Source of the DNA: Alphaproteobacteria bacterium Ga0077535
Lineage (GTDB): Bacteria > Pseudomonadota > Alphaproteobacteria > Caulobacterales > Aquidulcibacteraceae
Direction: 5' to 3'
NCBI GenBank assembly: GCA_001464425.1
Contig: LNEK01000044.1
Coordinates: 129,001 to 193,000, forward strand
Length of the DNA stretch: 64,000 nucleotides
Position numbers and translations under genes: made by a program. Of this stretch, positions 8,618 through 17,553 are shown piece after piece. Numbering within the stretch: the first letter of the stretch is position 1; every line of letters begins with the position of its first letter. The notes below the pieces were generated by a model. That model saw only the letters and a list, made by a program, of their open reading frames with translations, did not search any database and was not told where the DNA came from.

Positions 8618-9811
8618 ATGAACATCCACGAATACCAAGGCAAGGCCGTCCTGAAGAGCTTCGGCGCGCCGGTTCCGCGCGGCTATCCGGCGTTCACCAC
8701 CGAAGAAGCTATCGACGCGGCGGCGAAGCTCGGCGGTTCGGTATGGGCGGTGAAAAGCCAGATCCACGCCGGTGGCCGCGGCAAGGGCAAATTCAAGGAA
8801 GCCGAGGCGGGCGAGAAGGGCGGCGTGCGCATCGCCTTCAAGCCGGAAGATGTCGGCCTCTACGCGCAGCAGATGCTGGGCCACACTTTGGTGACGTTGC
8901 AAACGGGCGATGCGGGCCGCGTGGTCAATCGCATCTACATCGAAGAAGGCGTGAAGATCGCCAAAGAGTTTTATCTCTCCGTGCTGGTTGATCGCGAGAC
9001 TGGGCGCGTTGCCTTCGTCGCGTCCGAAGCTGGCGGCATGAACATCGAAGAAGTGGCGCACGATACGCCGGAAAAAATCTCCACCGTGGCCATTGATCCC
9101 GCGACGGGCCCGACAGCTGCCGACGCCGCCAAGATCGCCGCAGCGTTCGGCATCTCGGGCGACCAAGCCGCGCAAAACGCTGATCTCGTCAACAAGCTCT
9201 ACACCGCGTTCGTGAAGAGCGACATGAGCATGCTTGAAATCAATCCGCTCATCGTCACTGAAGATGGCAAGCTGATCTGCGGCGATGCGAAAGTGAGCTT
9301 TGATTCCAACGCCGGCTATCGCCACCCGGAATGGGCGGAACTGCGCGATCTCGCTGAAGAGGACGAGCGCGAGATCGAAGCCTCGAAATACGATCTTTCC
9401 TACATCGCGCTCGATGGTGAAATCGGCTGCCTTGTCAACGGCGCCGGCCTCGCCATGGCGACGATGGACATCATCAAATTGTTCGGCGCCGAGCCGGCGA
9501 ACTTCCTCGACGTCGGCGGCGGCGCCGATAAGAACAAAGTCGAAGCCGCCTTCAAGATCATCCTCGCCGATCCGAAAGTGAAAGGCATTCTGGTCAACAT
9601 TTTCGGCGGCATCGCCCGCTGCGACGTCATCGCCGAAGGCGTGATCGCGGCAGTGAAAAGCGTCGGCTTGCAAGTGCCGCTCGTGGTTCGTCTCGAAGGC
9701 ACCTACGTCAACGAGGGCAAAGCCATCATCAAGAACAGCGGCCTGAACGTGATCAGCGCCGATGATCTGGAAGATGCTGCGCGGAAAATCGTGACTGCTG
9801 TTAAGGGGTAA
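8618..9811 (+). CDS. sucC: Succinyl-CoA synthetase beta subunit
   Basis: This 397-residue protein is the ADP/GDP-forming succinyl-CoA synthetase beta chain, which with SucD converts succinyl-CoA to succinate while making ATP or GTP. It begins with the family signature [16 protein letters not shown], has the ATP-grasp domain ([17 protein letters not shown], then [13 protein letters not shown]) and the C-terminal ligase domain with [14 protein letters not shown] and [15 protein letters not shown]. Length is usual for the family. It heads the sucC-VOC-sucD group; the start codon is preceded by a hairpin. Confidence 0.98.
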   Translation: MNIHEYQGKAVLKSFGAPVPRGYPAFTTEEAIDAAAKLGGSVWAVKSQIHAGGRGKGKFKEAEAGEKGGVRIAFKPEDVGLYAQQMLGHTLVTLQTGDAGRVVNRIYIEEGVKIAKEFYLSVLVDRETGRVAFVASEAGGMNIEEVAHDTPEKISTVAIDPATGPTAADAAKIAAAFGISGDQAAQNADLVNKLYTAFVKSDMSMLEINPLIVTEDGKLICGDAKVSFDSNAGYRHPEWAELRDLAEEDEREIEASKYDLSYIALDGEIGCLVNGAGLAMATMDIIKLFGAEPANFLDVGGGADKNKVEAAFKIILADPKVKGILVNIFGGIARCDVIAEGVIAAVKSVGLQVPLVVRLEGTYVNEGKAIIKNSGLNVISADDLEDAARKIVTAVKG

Positions 9812-9817
9812 TCGCCA

Positions 9818-10186
9818 ATGATCGGCTACGTCACACTCGGCACCAATGATCTCGAACGCGGCGCGAAGTTTTATGACGCGATCGCCGCCGTGCTCGGCAC
9901 CAAGCGCATGATGGAATGGCCGGGCGCGATTGCGTGGGGCACGCCTGGCGGCAGCGCCGGCATCGGGCTCACCAAGCCGTTCAACGGCGAAGCAGCGACT
10001 GTCGGCAACGGCGTCATGGTTGCGCTTGAGTGCGTCGACGAGGACCAGATCAAGCGCGTCTACGAAACCGCGCTCGCCAATGGCGGCACGTGCGATGGCC
10101 CGCCTGGCCCGCGCGGGGAGGGCTTCTACGCCGCCTATTTCCGCGATCCGGACGGCAACAAGCTCAACGCCTTCAAAATGGGCTGA
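9818..10186 (+). CDS. VOC superfamily (glyoxalase/bleomycin resistance-like) protein
   Basis: A 122-residue single-domain protein of the vicinal oxygen chelate fold. It starts MIGYVTLGTNDLERGAKFYD, the usual first beta-alpha unit, and ends with the family pattern AAYFRDPDGNKLNAFKM. Members bind a metal and act on small molecules, or serve as binding proteins; the substrate here is unknown. It lies six bases after sucC and about 100 bases before sucD, thus inside a TCA operon. Whether it is linked to succinyl-CoA metabolism or is a passenger cannot be decided from the sequence. Confidence 0.85.
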   Translation: MIGYVTLGTNDLERGAKFYDAIAAVLGTKRMMEWPGAIAWGTPGGSAGIGLTKPFNGEAATVGNGVMVALECVDEDQIKRVYETALANGGTCDGPPGPRGEGFYAAYFRDPDGNKLNAFKMG

Positions 10187-10288
10187 GTCCAGACCCGAGG
10201 TCAGGGTTTGCAAGGGCGACGGTGTGGGCTATGCCGCGTCCGAAATTCCATTGTTCGCCAAGGCCAGAAGCGCCTTCCGGGGGCCCCA

Positions 10289-11173
10289 TTGTCCATTCTC
10301 GTCAACGCATCGACGCGCGTCATCTGCCAGGGCTTCACCGGCAAGAACGGCACGTTCCACTCTGAGCAAGCCATCGCTTACGGCACCAAGATGACCGGCG
10401 GCGTGAGCCCAGGGAAGGGCGGCCAGACGCACCTTGGCTTGCCGGTGTTCGACACCGTCGCTGAAGCGAAGGAAAAAGTCGGCGCCGACGCCAGTGTGAT
10501 CTACGTGCCGCCAGCGGGCGCAGCCGCCGCCATCGAAGAAGCGATCGACGCTGAGATCCCGTACATCGTCTGCATCACCGAGGGCATTCCGGTGCTCGAC
10601 ATGGTGCGGGTGAAGGCGAAGCTGCAAAAATCGAAGTCGAAGCTGCTCGGCCCGAACTGCCCCGGCATCCTGACGCCGAACGAGTGCAAGATCGGCATCA
10701 TGCCGGGCCAAATCTTCAAGAAGGGCAAGATCGGCGTCGTCTCGCGCTCCGGCACGCTGACGTACGAAGCGGTGTTCCAAACCACCAATGAAGGCCTCGG
10801 CCAATCGACCGCCGTCGGCATTGGCGGAGACCCCGTGAAAGGCACCGAGTTCATCGACGTGCTCGAACTCTTCCTCGGCGACGATGAAACTCAAGCCATC
10901 ATCATGATCGGCGAAATCGGCGGCAGCGCCGAAGAAGACGCCGCGCAATTCCTTGCCGACGAACGCAAAAAAGGCCGCTGGAAGCCGACGGTTGGCTTCA
11001 TCGCCGGCGCCACCGCGCCTCCGGGCCGCCGCATGGGCCATGCTGGCGCGATCATCTCCGGCGGTAAGGGCGATGCGCCGTCAAAGATCGCCGCGTTCGA
11101 AGCCGCCGGCATCACCGTCTCACCGCACCCGGCCGCGCTCGGTCGCACGATGACGGAACTGCTGAAGGGCTAA
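10289..11173 (+). CDS. sucD: Succinyl-CoA synthetase alpha subunit
   Basis: A 294-residue succinyl-CoA synthetase alpha chain, partner of SucC. It has the CoA-binding Rossmann part ([30 protein letters not shown]), [20 protein letters not shown], and the phosphohistidine loop [17 protein letters not shown] with the active-site histidine at 251. The frame extends upstream, but only the TTG at 10289 gives the family N-terminus ([14 protein letters not shown]). A TTG start means reduced initiation unless it is coupled to upstream translation. No strong ribosome-binding site is visible apart from a G-run at about 10278-10283. Confidence 0.97.
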   Translation: MSILVNASTRVICQGFTGKNGTFHSEQAIAYGTKMTGGVSPGKGGQTHLGLPVFDTVAEAKEKVGADASVIYVPPAGAAAAIEEAIDAEIPYIVCITEGIPVLDMVRVKAKLQKSKSKLLGPNCPGILTPNECKIGIMPGQIFKKGKIGVVSRSGTLTYEAVFQTTNEGLGQSTAVGIGGDPVKGTEFIDVLELFLGDDETQAIIMIGEIGGSAEEDAAQFLADERKKGRWKPTVGFIAGATAPPGRRMGHAGAIISGGKGDAPSKIAAFEAAGITVSPHPAALGRTMTELLKG

Positions 11174-11188
11174 CCGGGAGCCGCGCCG

Positions 11189-11887
11189 ATGGCTGAAGAG
11201 TTCGACTGGCGGGATGTGCCCGACGGACTGATCCCATTTCCGGATGCCGAGACCGTCTTCGGCGGCGACGTCCAGGCGCACAGAAAAGTTCTACTGCCGC
11301 TCATTTCCATTCCGGCAGAATGGGTAGACGAAACCTTATCTGGTCTGCTGCATTTCGTGACGCCGATTGAGCCGTACGATGGCCTGCTTGGCGAAGAAAC
11401 ACAGGAATTCCATAGCGGCTATTGCAAGACAAATTGGATTGCGTTTCGCGTGACGGAGTCCAAGTACGAATTTCTTGGAGACTTCCGCTATTTCAAAATA
11501 AACAAAGGCTTCGAGGGCCAGCACGCCGAAGCGAACGCAAAATTTTTGGCGGACCGCTACTCCGAAATCGAAGCCGACTTCGCCGAAACGAAAGCGAACT
11601 ACAAAGCCACAGGTAAGCTTCAGCGCCGGAACCGCATTGCCGGCGTCTGGATGAACGCCGTCGGGGGCGCGGCACCGGCCGCCAATTGGACCGCCTTTAG
11701 CGAAACGCTGGAACTGGAAGATGGCGACCTGGGGCAGGTGGCCCATCCGCTGACCACTGATGGCCGCAGATTTAGGTTCGTTGGTGAGGTCAGCGCCAGT
11801 TCCTTTCGAAAGGACGGCGCCGACGGGGTGTTGCTCTTCTACGACCCAGAGAGCCGGACCGCGCTTCTGACCTTTGAATGGACTTAG
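11189..11887 (+). CDS. Unrecognised soluble protein between sucD and sucA
   Basis: A 232-residue protein starting 15 bases after sucD. It has no signal peptide or membrane segment, is acidic and rich in aromatic residues (Trp, Phe, Tyr), with a charged helical middle (about residues 110-145) and a beta-rich C-terminus ending LLFYDPESRTALLTFEWT. I recognise no family. Its codons use more A/T at third positions than the neighbouring suc genes, which suggests a later insertion into the operon. It is followed by a possible terminator hairpin before sucA. It reads as a real gene: an uninterrupted frame, correct spacing and a protein-like composition. Confidence 0.75.
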   Translation: MAEEFDWRDVPDGLIPFPDAETVFGGDVQAHRKVLLPLISIPAEWVDETLSGLLHFVTPIEPYDGLLGEETQEFHSGYCKTNWIAFRVTESKYEFLGDFRYFKINKGFEGQHAEANAKFLADRYSEIEADFAETKANYKATGKLQRRNRIAGVWMNAVGGAAPAANWTAFSETLELEDGDLGQVAHPLTTDGRRFRFVGEVSASSFRKDGADGVLLFYDPESRTALLTFEWT

Positions 11888-11952
11888 GGCTCAATAAACC
11901 AGCAGCCCTGCGCCATTGCAGCCCTTCATTCCTTTACCGACGCACATTAGAA

Positions 11953-11976
11953 GGGGCGCCGCCGGGGGCGCGGCCC
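11953..11976 (+). terminator. Possible terminator or attenuator before sucA
   Basis: GGGGCGCC (11953-11960) can pair with GGCGC and CCC in 11967-11976 around a six-base loop, with a two-base bulge. The hairpin is followed by TATATTTCCCTTT. It lies between the unrecognised gene and sucA and could end or attenuate transcription from sucCD. The stem is imperfect, so confidence is limited. Confidence 0.35.
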
Positions 11977-12022
11977 TATATTTCCCTTTCGCGCCCGTGA
12001 TTTCCGAGAGGTCAGCGCCATC

Positions 12023-14968
12023 ATGGCGGACGACGCCCGCAGCTTGCCCAACACCGCCATGCTGGAAACCAGCTTTCTCTATGGCGCCAACGCGACTTTC
12101 ATCGAGGAAATGGCGGCGCGTTACGCTGCCGATCCGAATTCGGTCGACGCCTCGTGGCGCACGTTTTTCGATCAAGTGCGCGACGATCCCGAAGCCGTGC
12201 GCGCCGCCGTGCTCGGGCCTTCTTGGTTCCGTCCGGAGCTCGCGCAGCCGCAGACGACTGAAACGACGCGTCTGATGGATGGCAATTGGGGCGGCTTGGC
12301 TGAACGTCTTGAGAAGAAGGTTGCTGCGCGTCTGCCTAGTAGCACTTCAGCTCAAGATGTGCAGATCGCCGCGCGCGACAGCATTCGTGCGCTGATGATG
12401 ATCCGCGCTTATCGAACGCGCGGACATTTGAACGCCAATCTCGATCCGCTTGGTATCGAAACGCGGCCGCCGGCGCCGGAGCTTGATCCCGCGTCGCACG
12501 GCTTCGGCCCGAACGATCTCGATCGCCCGATCTTCATCGACGGCGTGCTTGGCCTGGAGACAGCCACCGTCAACGAGATGCTGGCGATCCTGAAGCGGAC
12601 TTATTGTTCGACCTTCGGCGTCGAGTTCATGCACATCACCGACCCAGCCGAGAAAAGCTGGCTGCAGGAGCGCATCGAAGGGCCGGACAAGGAAATCAGC
12701 TTCACGCTCGAAGGCAAACGCTCGATCCTGAAGAAGCTGATCGAAGGCGAGAGCTTCGAGAAGTTCGTGCACAAGCGTCATCCCGGCACGAAGCGCTTCG
12801 GCCTCGATGGCGGTGAAGCGATGATCCCGGCGCTCGAGCAAATCATCAAACGCGGTGGCGCGCTTGGCGTTGAAGATATCATTCTCGGCATGGCGCACCG
12901 CGGCCGCCTCAACGTGCTCGCCGCCGTGATGGGCAAGCCGTACCAAGCGATCTTCCATGAGTTTCAGGGCGGCTCAGCGACGCCGGATGACGTGCTCGGC
13001 TCCGGCGACGTGAAGTACCACCTCGGCGCATCGAGTGATCGCGCGTTCGATGGCAACAACGTCCACCTCTCTCTAACGGCGAACCCTTCACACCTTGAGA
13101 TCGTCAACCCCGTCGTGCTCGGCAAAGCACGCGCCAAGCAAGCGCAGCGCGCGACATGGACGGAAGAGGGCCAGGCGCTGCACGATCTGCGCGCGCGCGT
13201 GATGCCGCTGCTGATTCACGGCGACGCTGCGTTCGCGGGGCAGGGCGTTGTGGCTGAGTGCTTTGCGCTCTCTGGTCTGCGTGGCTACCGCACCGGCGGC
13301 ACCATGCATTTCATTATCAACAACCAGATCGGCTTCACGACGGCGCCGCACTATTCACGCTCGTCGCCGTATCCGAGCGATGTCGCGCTGATGGTGCAGG
13401 CGCCAATCTTCCACGTGAACGGTGATGATCCGGAAGCCGTTGTCTTCGCAGCGAAAGTCGGCACCGAATATCGCCAGCTATTCGGCAAAGACGTCGTCAT
13501 CGACATGTTCTGCTATCGTCGCTACGGCCACAACGAAGGCGACGACCCAACCATGACGCAGCCGATCATGTATCGGCGCGTGAAAGATCAGCCGACGACG
13601 CTGACCATCTACGCCGAGCGCTTGCTGAAAGAAGGCGTGGTCACTCGGGCTGAGATTGACGAGTGGCAGAACGACTTCAACGCTTTCCTCGACGGTGAGT
13701 TCGACGCTGGCAAAGCTTATCGCGTCAACAAAGCCGATTGGCTGGACGGCGTTTGGTCCGGTTTTGCGCTGCCAGTGGATGATGATCGCCGCGGCAAAAC
13801 CGAAGCTCCGCTCGATGCGCTGCGCCGCGTCGGCCGCGCCATCACAGAGATCCCGGCCGATTTCGAAATGCATAAAACCGTGCAGCGCGTCATCGAAGCG
13901 CGGCGCAAGGCGGTTGATGAAGGCGAAGGCGTCGACTGGGCGCTTGCCGAGCACCTCGCGTTCGGCACGCTGCTCGATGAGGGCTTTAATGTGCGCCTCA
14001 GCGGCCAGGATTCCTGCCGCGGCACGTTCAGCCAACGCCATTCACACTTCATCGATCAGCAGACGGAAGCGCGCTACACGCCGCTGAACAATATTCGCGC
14101 CGGCCAAGCGCATTACGAAGTGATCGACTCGCTGCTTTCGGAAGAAGCGGTGCTCGGCTTCGAATACGGCTACACGCTCGCCGACCCGAAAACGCTGACG
14201 CTCTGGGAAGCGCAGTTCGGCGACTTCGTGAACGGCGCGCAGGTGGTCATCGATCAGTTCATCTCGTCCGGCGAGCGCAAATGGCTGCGCATGTCCGGCC
14301 TCGTGATGCTGCTGCCGCACGGCTATGAAGGGCAGGGACCGGAGCACTCTTCAGCTCGCATGGAGCGCTTCCTGCAGCAATGCGCGGAAGATAATATGCA
14401 GGTGGTCAATTGCACGACGCCTGCGAACTATTTCCACGCGCTGCGCCGCCAGATGCACACGCCGAAATCGCTGCTGCGTCACAAGAAGGCGGTTTCATCG
14501 CTCTCGGAAATGGCTGAGGGCACGACGTTCCACCGCGTGCTTTGGGATGATGCCCAGCTCGGCGGCGTCCACACTACGCTGAAGCTGAAGCCGGACGGTG
14601 AGATCAAGCGCGTCATCCTCTGCTCGGGCAAGGTCTATTACGACTTGCTCGATGAGCGTGAGAAGCGCGGGCGCGACGATGTTTATCTGTTGCGCGTCGA
14701 GCAGCTTTATCCGTGGCCGATGAAGTCGCTGATCCACGAACTGGCGCGTTTCCCAAATGCGGAACTGGTTTGGTGTCAGGAAGAGCCCAAGAATATGGGC
14801 GGCTACACGTTCGCCGATCCCTGGATCGAGCTGACACTGCAGAAACTCGACATCGCCGCCAAACGCGCGCGCTATGCCGGCCGTCCGGCCAGCGCCTCGA
14901 CCGCGGCAGGCCAGATGAGCAAGCACTTGAAGGAACTTGAAGCGCTTCTCGAAGAAGCGTTGGGCTGA
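12023..14968 (+). CDS. sucA: 2-oxoglutarate dehydrogenase E1 component
   Basis: A 981-residue thiamine-diphosphate dependent E1 enzyme that decarboxylates 2-oxoglutarate and passes the succinyl group to SucB. The N-terminus has the E1o-specific motif FLYGANATFIEEMAARY, which is followed by the thiamine-binding core (GMAHRGRLNVLAAVMGKPY, YRRYGHNEGDDPTMTQP) and the transketolase-like C-terminal domain (EYGYTLADP, LPHGYEGQGPEHSSARMERF). Length is in the normal range. It is the first gene of the odh part of the cluster, 135 bases after the preceding gene; AGAGG at 12007-12011 is a rather distant ribosome-binding site. Confidence 0.98.
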   Translation: MADDARSLPNTAMLETSFLYGANATFIEEMAARYAADPNSVDASWRTFFDQVRDDPEAVRAAVLGPSWFRPELAQPQTTETTRLMDGNWGGLAERLEKKVAARLPSSTSAQDVQIAARDSIRALMMIRAYRTRGHLNANLDPLGIETRPPAPELDPASHGFGPNDLDRPIFIDGVLGLETATVNEMLAILKRTYCSTFGVEFMHITDPAEKSWLQERIEGPDKEISFTLEGKRSILKKLIEGESFEKFVHKRHPGTKRFGLDGGEAMIPALEQIIKRGGALGVEDIILGMAHRGRLNVLAAVMGKPYQAIFHEFQGGSATPDDVLGSGDVKYHLGASSDRAFDGNNVHLSLTANPSHLEIVNPVVLGKARAKQAQRATWTEEGQALHDLRARVMPLLIHGDAAFAGQGVVAECFALSGLRGYRTGGTMHFIINNQIGFTTAPHYSRSSPYPSDVALMVQAPIFHVNGDDPEAVVFAAKVGTEYRQLFGKDVVIDMFCYRRYGHNEGDDPTMTQPIMYRRVKDQPTTLTIYAERLLKEGVVTRAEIDEWQNDFNAFLDGEFDAGKAYRVNKADWLDGVWSGFALPVDDDRRGKTEAPLDALRRVGRAITEIPADFEMHKTVQRVIEARRKAVDEGEGVDWALAEHLAFGTLLDEGFNVRLSGQDSCRGTFSQRHSHFIDQQTEARYTPLNNIRAGQAHYEVIDSLLSEEAVLGFEYGYTLADPKTLTLWEAQFGDFVNGAQVVIDQFISSGERKWLRMSGLVMLLPHGYEGQGPEHSSARMERFLQQCAEDNMQVVNCTTPANYFHALRRQMHTPKSLLRHKKAVSSLSEMAEGTTFHRVLWDDAQLGGVHTTLKLKPDGEIKRVILCSGKVYYDLLDEREKRGRDDVYLLRVEQLYPWPMKSLIHELARFPNAELVWCQEEPKNMGGYTFADPWIELTLQKLDIAAKRARYAGRPASASTAAGQMSKHLKELEALLEEALG

Positions 14969-15010
14969 CATTTCGCGCCGCGCGCTCTAGGTACGCGGCA
15001 GGAGACGTAG

Positions 15011-16225
15011 ATGACCGATATTGTTGTGCCGACCTTGGGCGAGAGCGTCAGTGAAGCGACCGTCGCCAAATGGATGAAAAAGGCCGGCGACGCCGTGAAG
15101 AAGGACGAGACGCTCGTCGAGCTCGAGACGGATAAGGTTTCGGTCGAAGTCTCCGCGCCTGAAGCTGGCGTGTTGAGTGAGATCGTCGCTGCCGAAGGCG
15201 CGACGGTCGGCATCGGCGCGATCCTGGGCCGCATGGGCGGAGCAGGGGCGCAGCCCGCACAAGCCGCGCCAAAAGCTGAGGCGCCAAAGCAGGAAGCGCC
15301 GAACGCCGCGCCGCAGCAGGCCGCGAGTAACACGTCAGCCGCCAAGCAAGCGCCGCCGTCCGTGCAGCGCATCGCAGCGGAAGCGGGCGCTGATCTGTCG
15401 GGCGTCACCGGCTCCGGCAAGGATGGCCGCGTCACCAAGGCCGATGCGCTGGCGATCATCGAAAATCGCAGCACGCAGAACACGCAGCAGCCAGCGCATC
15501 CGCCGCTTCAAGCGCGCGTGGTCGGTGAGCAAGAAGAGCGCGTGCCGATGACGCGCCTCCGCAAAACCATAGCGCGGCGTTTGAAGGAAGCGCAAAACAG
15601 CGCAGCGATGCTGACGACGTTCAATGAAGCCGACATGTCGGCGATCATGGCCGCGCGCAATAAGTACAAGGACGTGTTCGAGCGCCGTCACGGCGTGAAG
15701 CTGGGCTTCATGGCCTTCTTCGTGAAGGCTTGTATCGCAGCCTTGAAAGAAATCCCGAACGTCAACGCCGAGATCGATGGCGATGACATCATCTACAAGA
15801 ATTTCTACGACATCGGCATCGCCGTCGGCACCGATCGCGGCCTGGTCGTACCGGTGGTGCGCGATGCGGATCATAAATCGATGGCTGGCATCGAGAAGGA
15901 AATCGGTGAGCTCGGCCTCAAAGCCCGTGATGGACATTTGAAGATCGAGGATTTGCAGGGCGCGACGTTCACGATCTCGAACGGCGGCGTTTATGGCTCG
16001 CTCATGTCAACGCCCATCCTGAACGCGCCGCAGTCCGGCATTCTTGGCATGCACAAGATTCAAGAGCGCCCGGTGGTCGTCGATAAGCAGATCGTCATTC
16101 GTCCGATGATGTATCTGGCGCTCTCCTACGATCACCGCATCGTTGACGGCAAAGAAGCCGTCACATTCCTGGTGCGCGTGAAGGAAGGCCTGGAAGATCC
16201 CGAGCGTATGCTGCTCGATCTCTGA
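15011..16225 (+). CDS. sucB: Dihydrolipoyllysine-residue succinyltransferase (E2o)
   Basis: A 404-residue E2 subunit of the 2-oxoglutarate dehydrogenase complex. Domains in order: a single lipoyl domain (1-77) with the lipoylated lysine at 42 in ETDKVSVEV; an Ala/Pro/Gln-rich linker; an E1/E3-binding domain (about 118-152, [19 protein letters not shown]); and a catalytic acyltransferase core ending with [13 protein letters not shown], in which H375 and D379 are the catalytic pair. A good ribosome-binding site (caggaga) precedes the ATG. It follows sucA by 42 bases and supplies the core to which E1 and E3 bind. Confidence 0.98.
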   Translation: MTDIVVPTLGESVSEATVAKWMKKAGDAVKKDETLVELETDKVSVEVSAPEAGVLSEIVAAEGATVGIGAILGRMGGAGAQPAQAAPKAEAPKQEAPNAAPQQAASNTSAAKQAPPSVQRIAAEAGADLSGVTGSGKDGRVTKADALAIIENRSTQNTQQPAHPPLQARVVGEQEERVPMTRLRKTIARRLKEAQNSAAMLTTFNEADMSAIMAARNKYKDVFERRHGVKLGFMAFFVKACIAALKEIPNVNAEIDGDDIIYKNFYDIGIAVGTDRGLVVPVVRDADHKSMAGIEKEIGELGLKARDGHLKIEDLQGATFTISNGGVYGSLMSTPILNAPQSGILGMHKIQERPVVVDKQIVIRPMMYLALSYDHRIVDGKEAVTFLVRVKEGLEDPERMLLDL

Positions 16226-16531
16226 TCAGGCTATCGCGCGCGTATCTTCGAACGTGTTGCTGCGCGAAGCTGAAGCGCGGCGGTAGCGGGCCTCTAACCG
16301 GCGATCTTCTTCATCGAGTGCAGCGCGGTGTGCGCTTTCACGTGCGTTCGCGTGTTCGAGGCCGCGAGCGAGTCTCGCAAAATATTGGCCAGCAGGAACG
16401 AGGCCGTTATCGTCTGCTGCACAGCGAAGTTTTTCTACGCGCATCTGGCGATCTCCATGTCGCCCGCCCGCACAACCAACATGGTAAACCAAATCTTGTT
16501 GCGTATTTCGCGGCCGGATCGATGTGGATAA
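16226..16531. other. Intergenic region after sucB, with one consensus DnaA box
   Basis: About 300 bases separate sucB from the next minus-strand gene. A perfect DnaA-box nonamer (TTATCCACA on the minus strand) lies at 16523-16531. A minus-strand frame of 72 codons (16444-16226) is open, with a charged Arg/Ala/Glu-rich product, but its codon use is not clearly that of a gene and no ribosome-binding site is seen, so it is not called. No tRNA or clear terminator is visible. Confidence 0.5.
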
Positions 16532-16867
16532 CTATTTGCTCTCCTTGTGCAGCACGGTCAGCGCAAGGCAGGCGAGTGCGATGAGCGCGAATAGCAAGCC
16601 GCCTGTATCGAACGCGGCGCCGGAAGCTCGCGATGCTGTAAGCGGCAAGACCAGCAGGCCAGCCGCAAAGCCCCAAGCGCCCGCGAGCAAGCGCAAACCG
16701 CCAGACATTTTTCGCAGCGTGCGATAGCTCGCGATCACAAGCGTGATCGCGGTGGCGGCATAAATCCATGCGCTGACGCCCGTCGCGAACTGGAAATACG
16801 CGTTGACCGCGAACATCGCGCCCGCCAGCAGCGCCGCCCAAGCACTGACCTTACCCATCCACATCAT
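16532..16867 (-). CDS. Small integral membrane protein, unknown function
   Basis: A 111-residue protein with four predicted membrane helices (about 8-26, 30-47, 57-76 and 88-106), starting MMWMGKVSAW. The frame is open far upstream, but the ATG at 16867 follows a strong ribosome-binding site (ggaggg) and begins right at the first helix. No family is recognised. It is transcribed away from the next membrane protein gene, with 152 bases between them that contain an 18-base palindrome. Confidence 0.72.
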   Translation of the reverse strand: MMWMGKVSAWAALLAGAMFAVNAYFQFATGVSAWIYAATAITLVIASYRTLRKMSGGLRLLAGAWGFAAGLLVLPLTASRASGAAFDTGGLLFALIALACLALTVLHKESK

Positions 16868-16951
16868 CTCATTCCCTCCCGCCGTGCGACGTCTCGGCCG
16901 AACTCGCCTCAAAGAAGAGCGCTGATTCCAAAGCCATTCTTCGGCCCATTG

Positions 16952-16969
16952 GCGCAGACGCGTCTGCGC
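16952..16969. promoter_or_regulatory. 18-base perfect palindrome between divergent genes
   Basis: GCGCAGACGCGTCTGCGC is perfectly symmetrical and lies between two divergently transcribed membrane protein genes. It is followed one base later by TATAGATTAAT, which could be the -10 element for the plus-strand gene, about 40 bases before its ATG. The layout is that of an operator, though the same bases could also form a short hairpin. No cognate regulator gene is adjacent. Confidence 0.5.
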
Positions 16970-17019
16970 GTATAGATTAATCCAGCCGCTCGGGGGAGTG
17001 GCGCGGGAGGGGACCCCCA

Positions 17020-17526
17020 ATGAGTCATATTCTGCGTTGGCCGGCCATTCTGGTGCTACTTGCCCTGGTTTTGTTCGCCGCCTTGGGCGCGTTGGCGGGA
17101 GCTGGTTTTTTGACCGGCTTCGTCGCGCCGATCGAGCAAGTTCAGGACGTGCAAGCCGAAGCCGCCGCGAGCGGCGCCGCGCAAGCGACTTGGCTTGACG
17201 TTGGCCTCTTCGCCGGCGCTGCAATCTTTTTCCTGATCGCCGCCGTGCGCCTCATTCGGCGCACGCAGGCCTTCTTCATGTGGCTCCTCGGCTTTGCCTG
17301 CTTCGCGGGCCGCTGGATTTGGGCGCAGCAACAAAGCGGCGCGGATTTGCTCGCGACAGTGCAGGGCGTTGATCTCAACGCTTACACGCAGCCGGCAGTG
17401 CTTGCGGAAAACACGGCCGGCACTGAAGCGCAGCTTGGCATTCTGGCGATCGTGCTCATCGTCGGCTTGTTGGCGCTGATCGTCGACGCTGCGGACCGTT
17501 CGTATTGGGACAAGCAAGGCGCCTAA
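17020..17526 (+). CDS. Membrane protein of unknown function in the suc/lpd region
   Basis: A 168-residue protein with a first hydrophobic segment at about 7-33, two central helices (about 61-100) and a C-terminal helix (about 140-160) before a short charged tail RSYWDKQGA. The residues between the helices include a hydrophilic Ala/Gln-rich loop. A ribosome-binding site (gggagggg) precedes the ATG. I do not recognise the family. It lies 27 bases upstream of the Lnt-like gene and is probably co-transcribed with it. Confidence 0.72.
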   Translation: MSHILRWPAILVLLALVLFAALGALAGAGFLTGFVAPIEQVQDVQAEAAASGAAQATWLDVGLFAGAAIFFLIAAVRLIRRTQAFFMWLLGFACFAGRWIWAQQQSGADLLATVQGVDLNAYTQPAVLAENTAGTEAQLGILAIVLIVGLLALIVDAADRSYWDKQGA

Positions 17527-17553
17527 CGCTATTCCGCTGCGAGGGGAGTGCGG

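Noticed and set aside
8582-10213. A 543-codon minus-strand open frame opposite sucC and the VOC gene
   Set aside because: Antisense to certain genes; the length results from high GC third positions and few stop codons.
16226-16444. Possible 72-codon minus-strand gene after sucB
   Set aside because: Codon third positions are not clearly those of a gene and there is no ribosome-binding site; left as an open possibility only.
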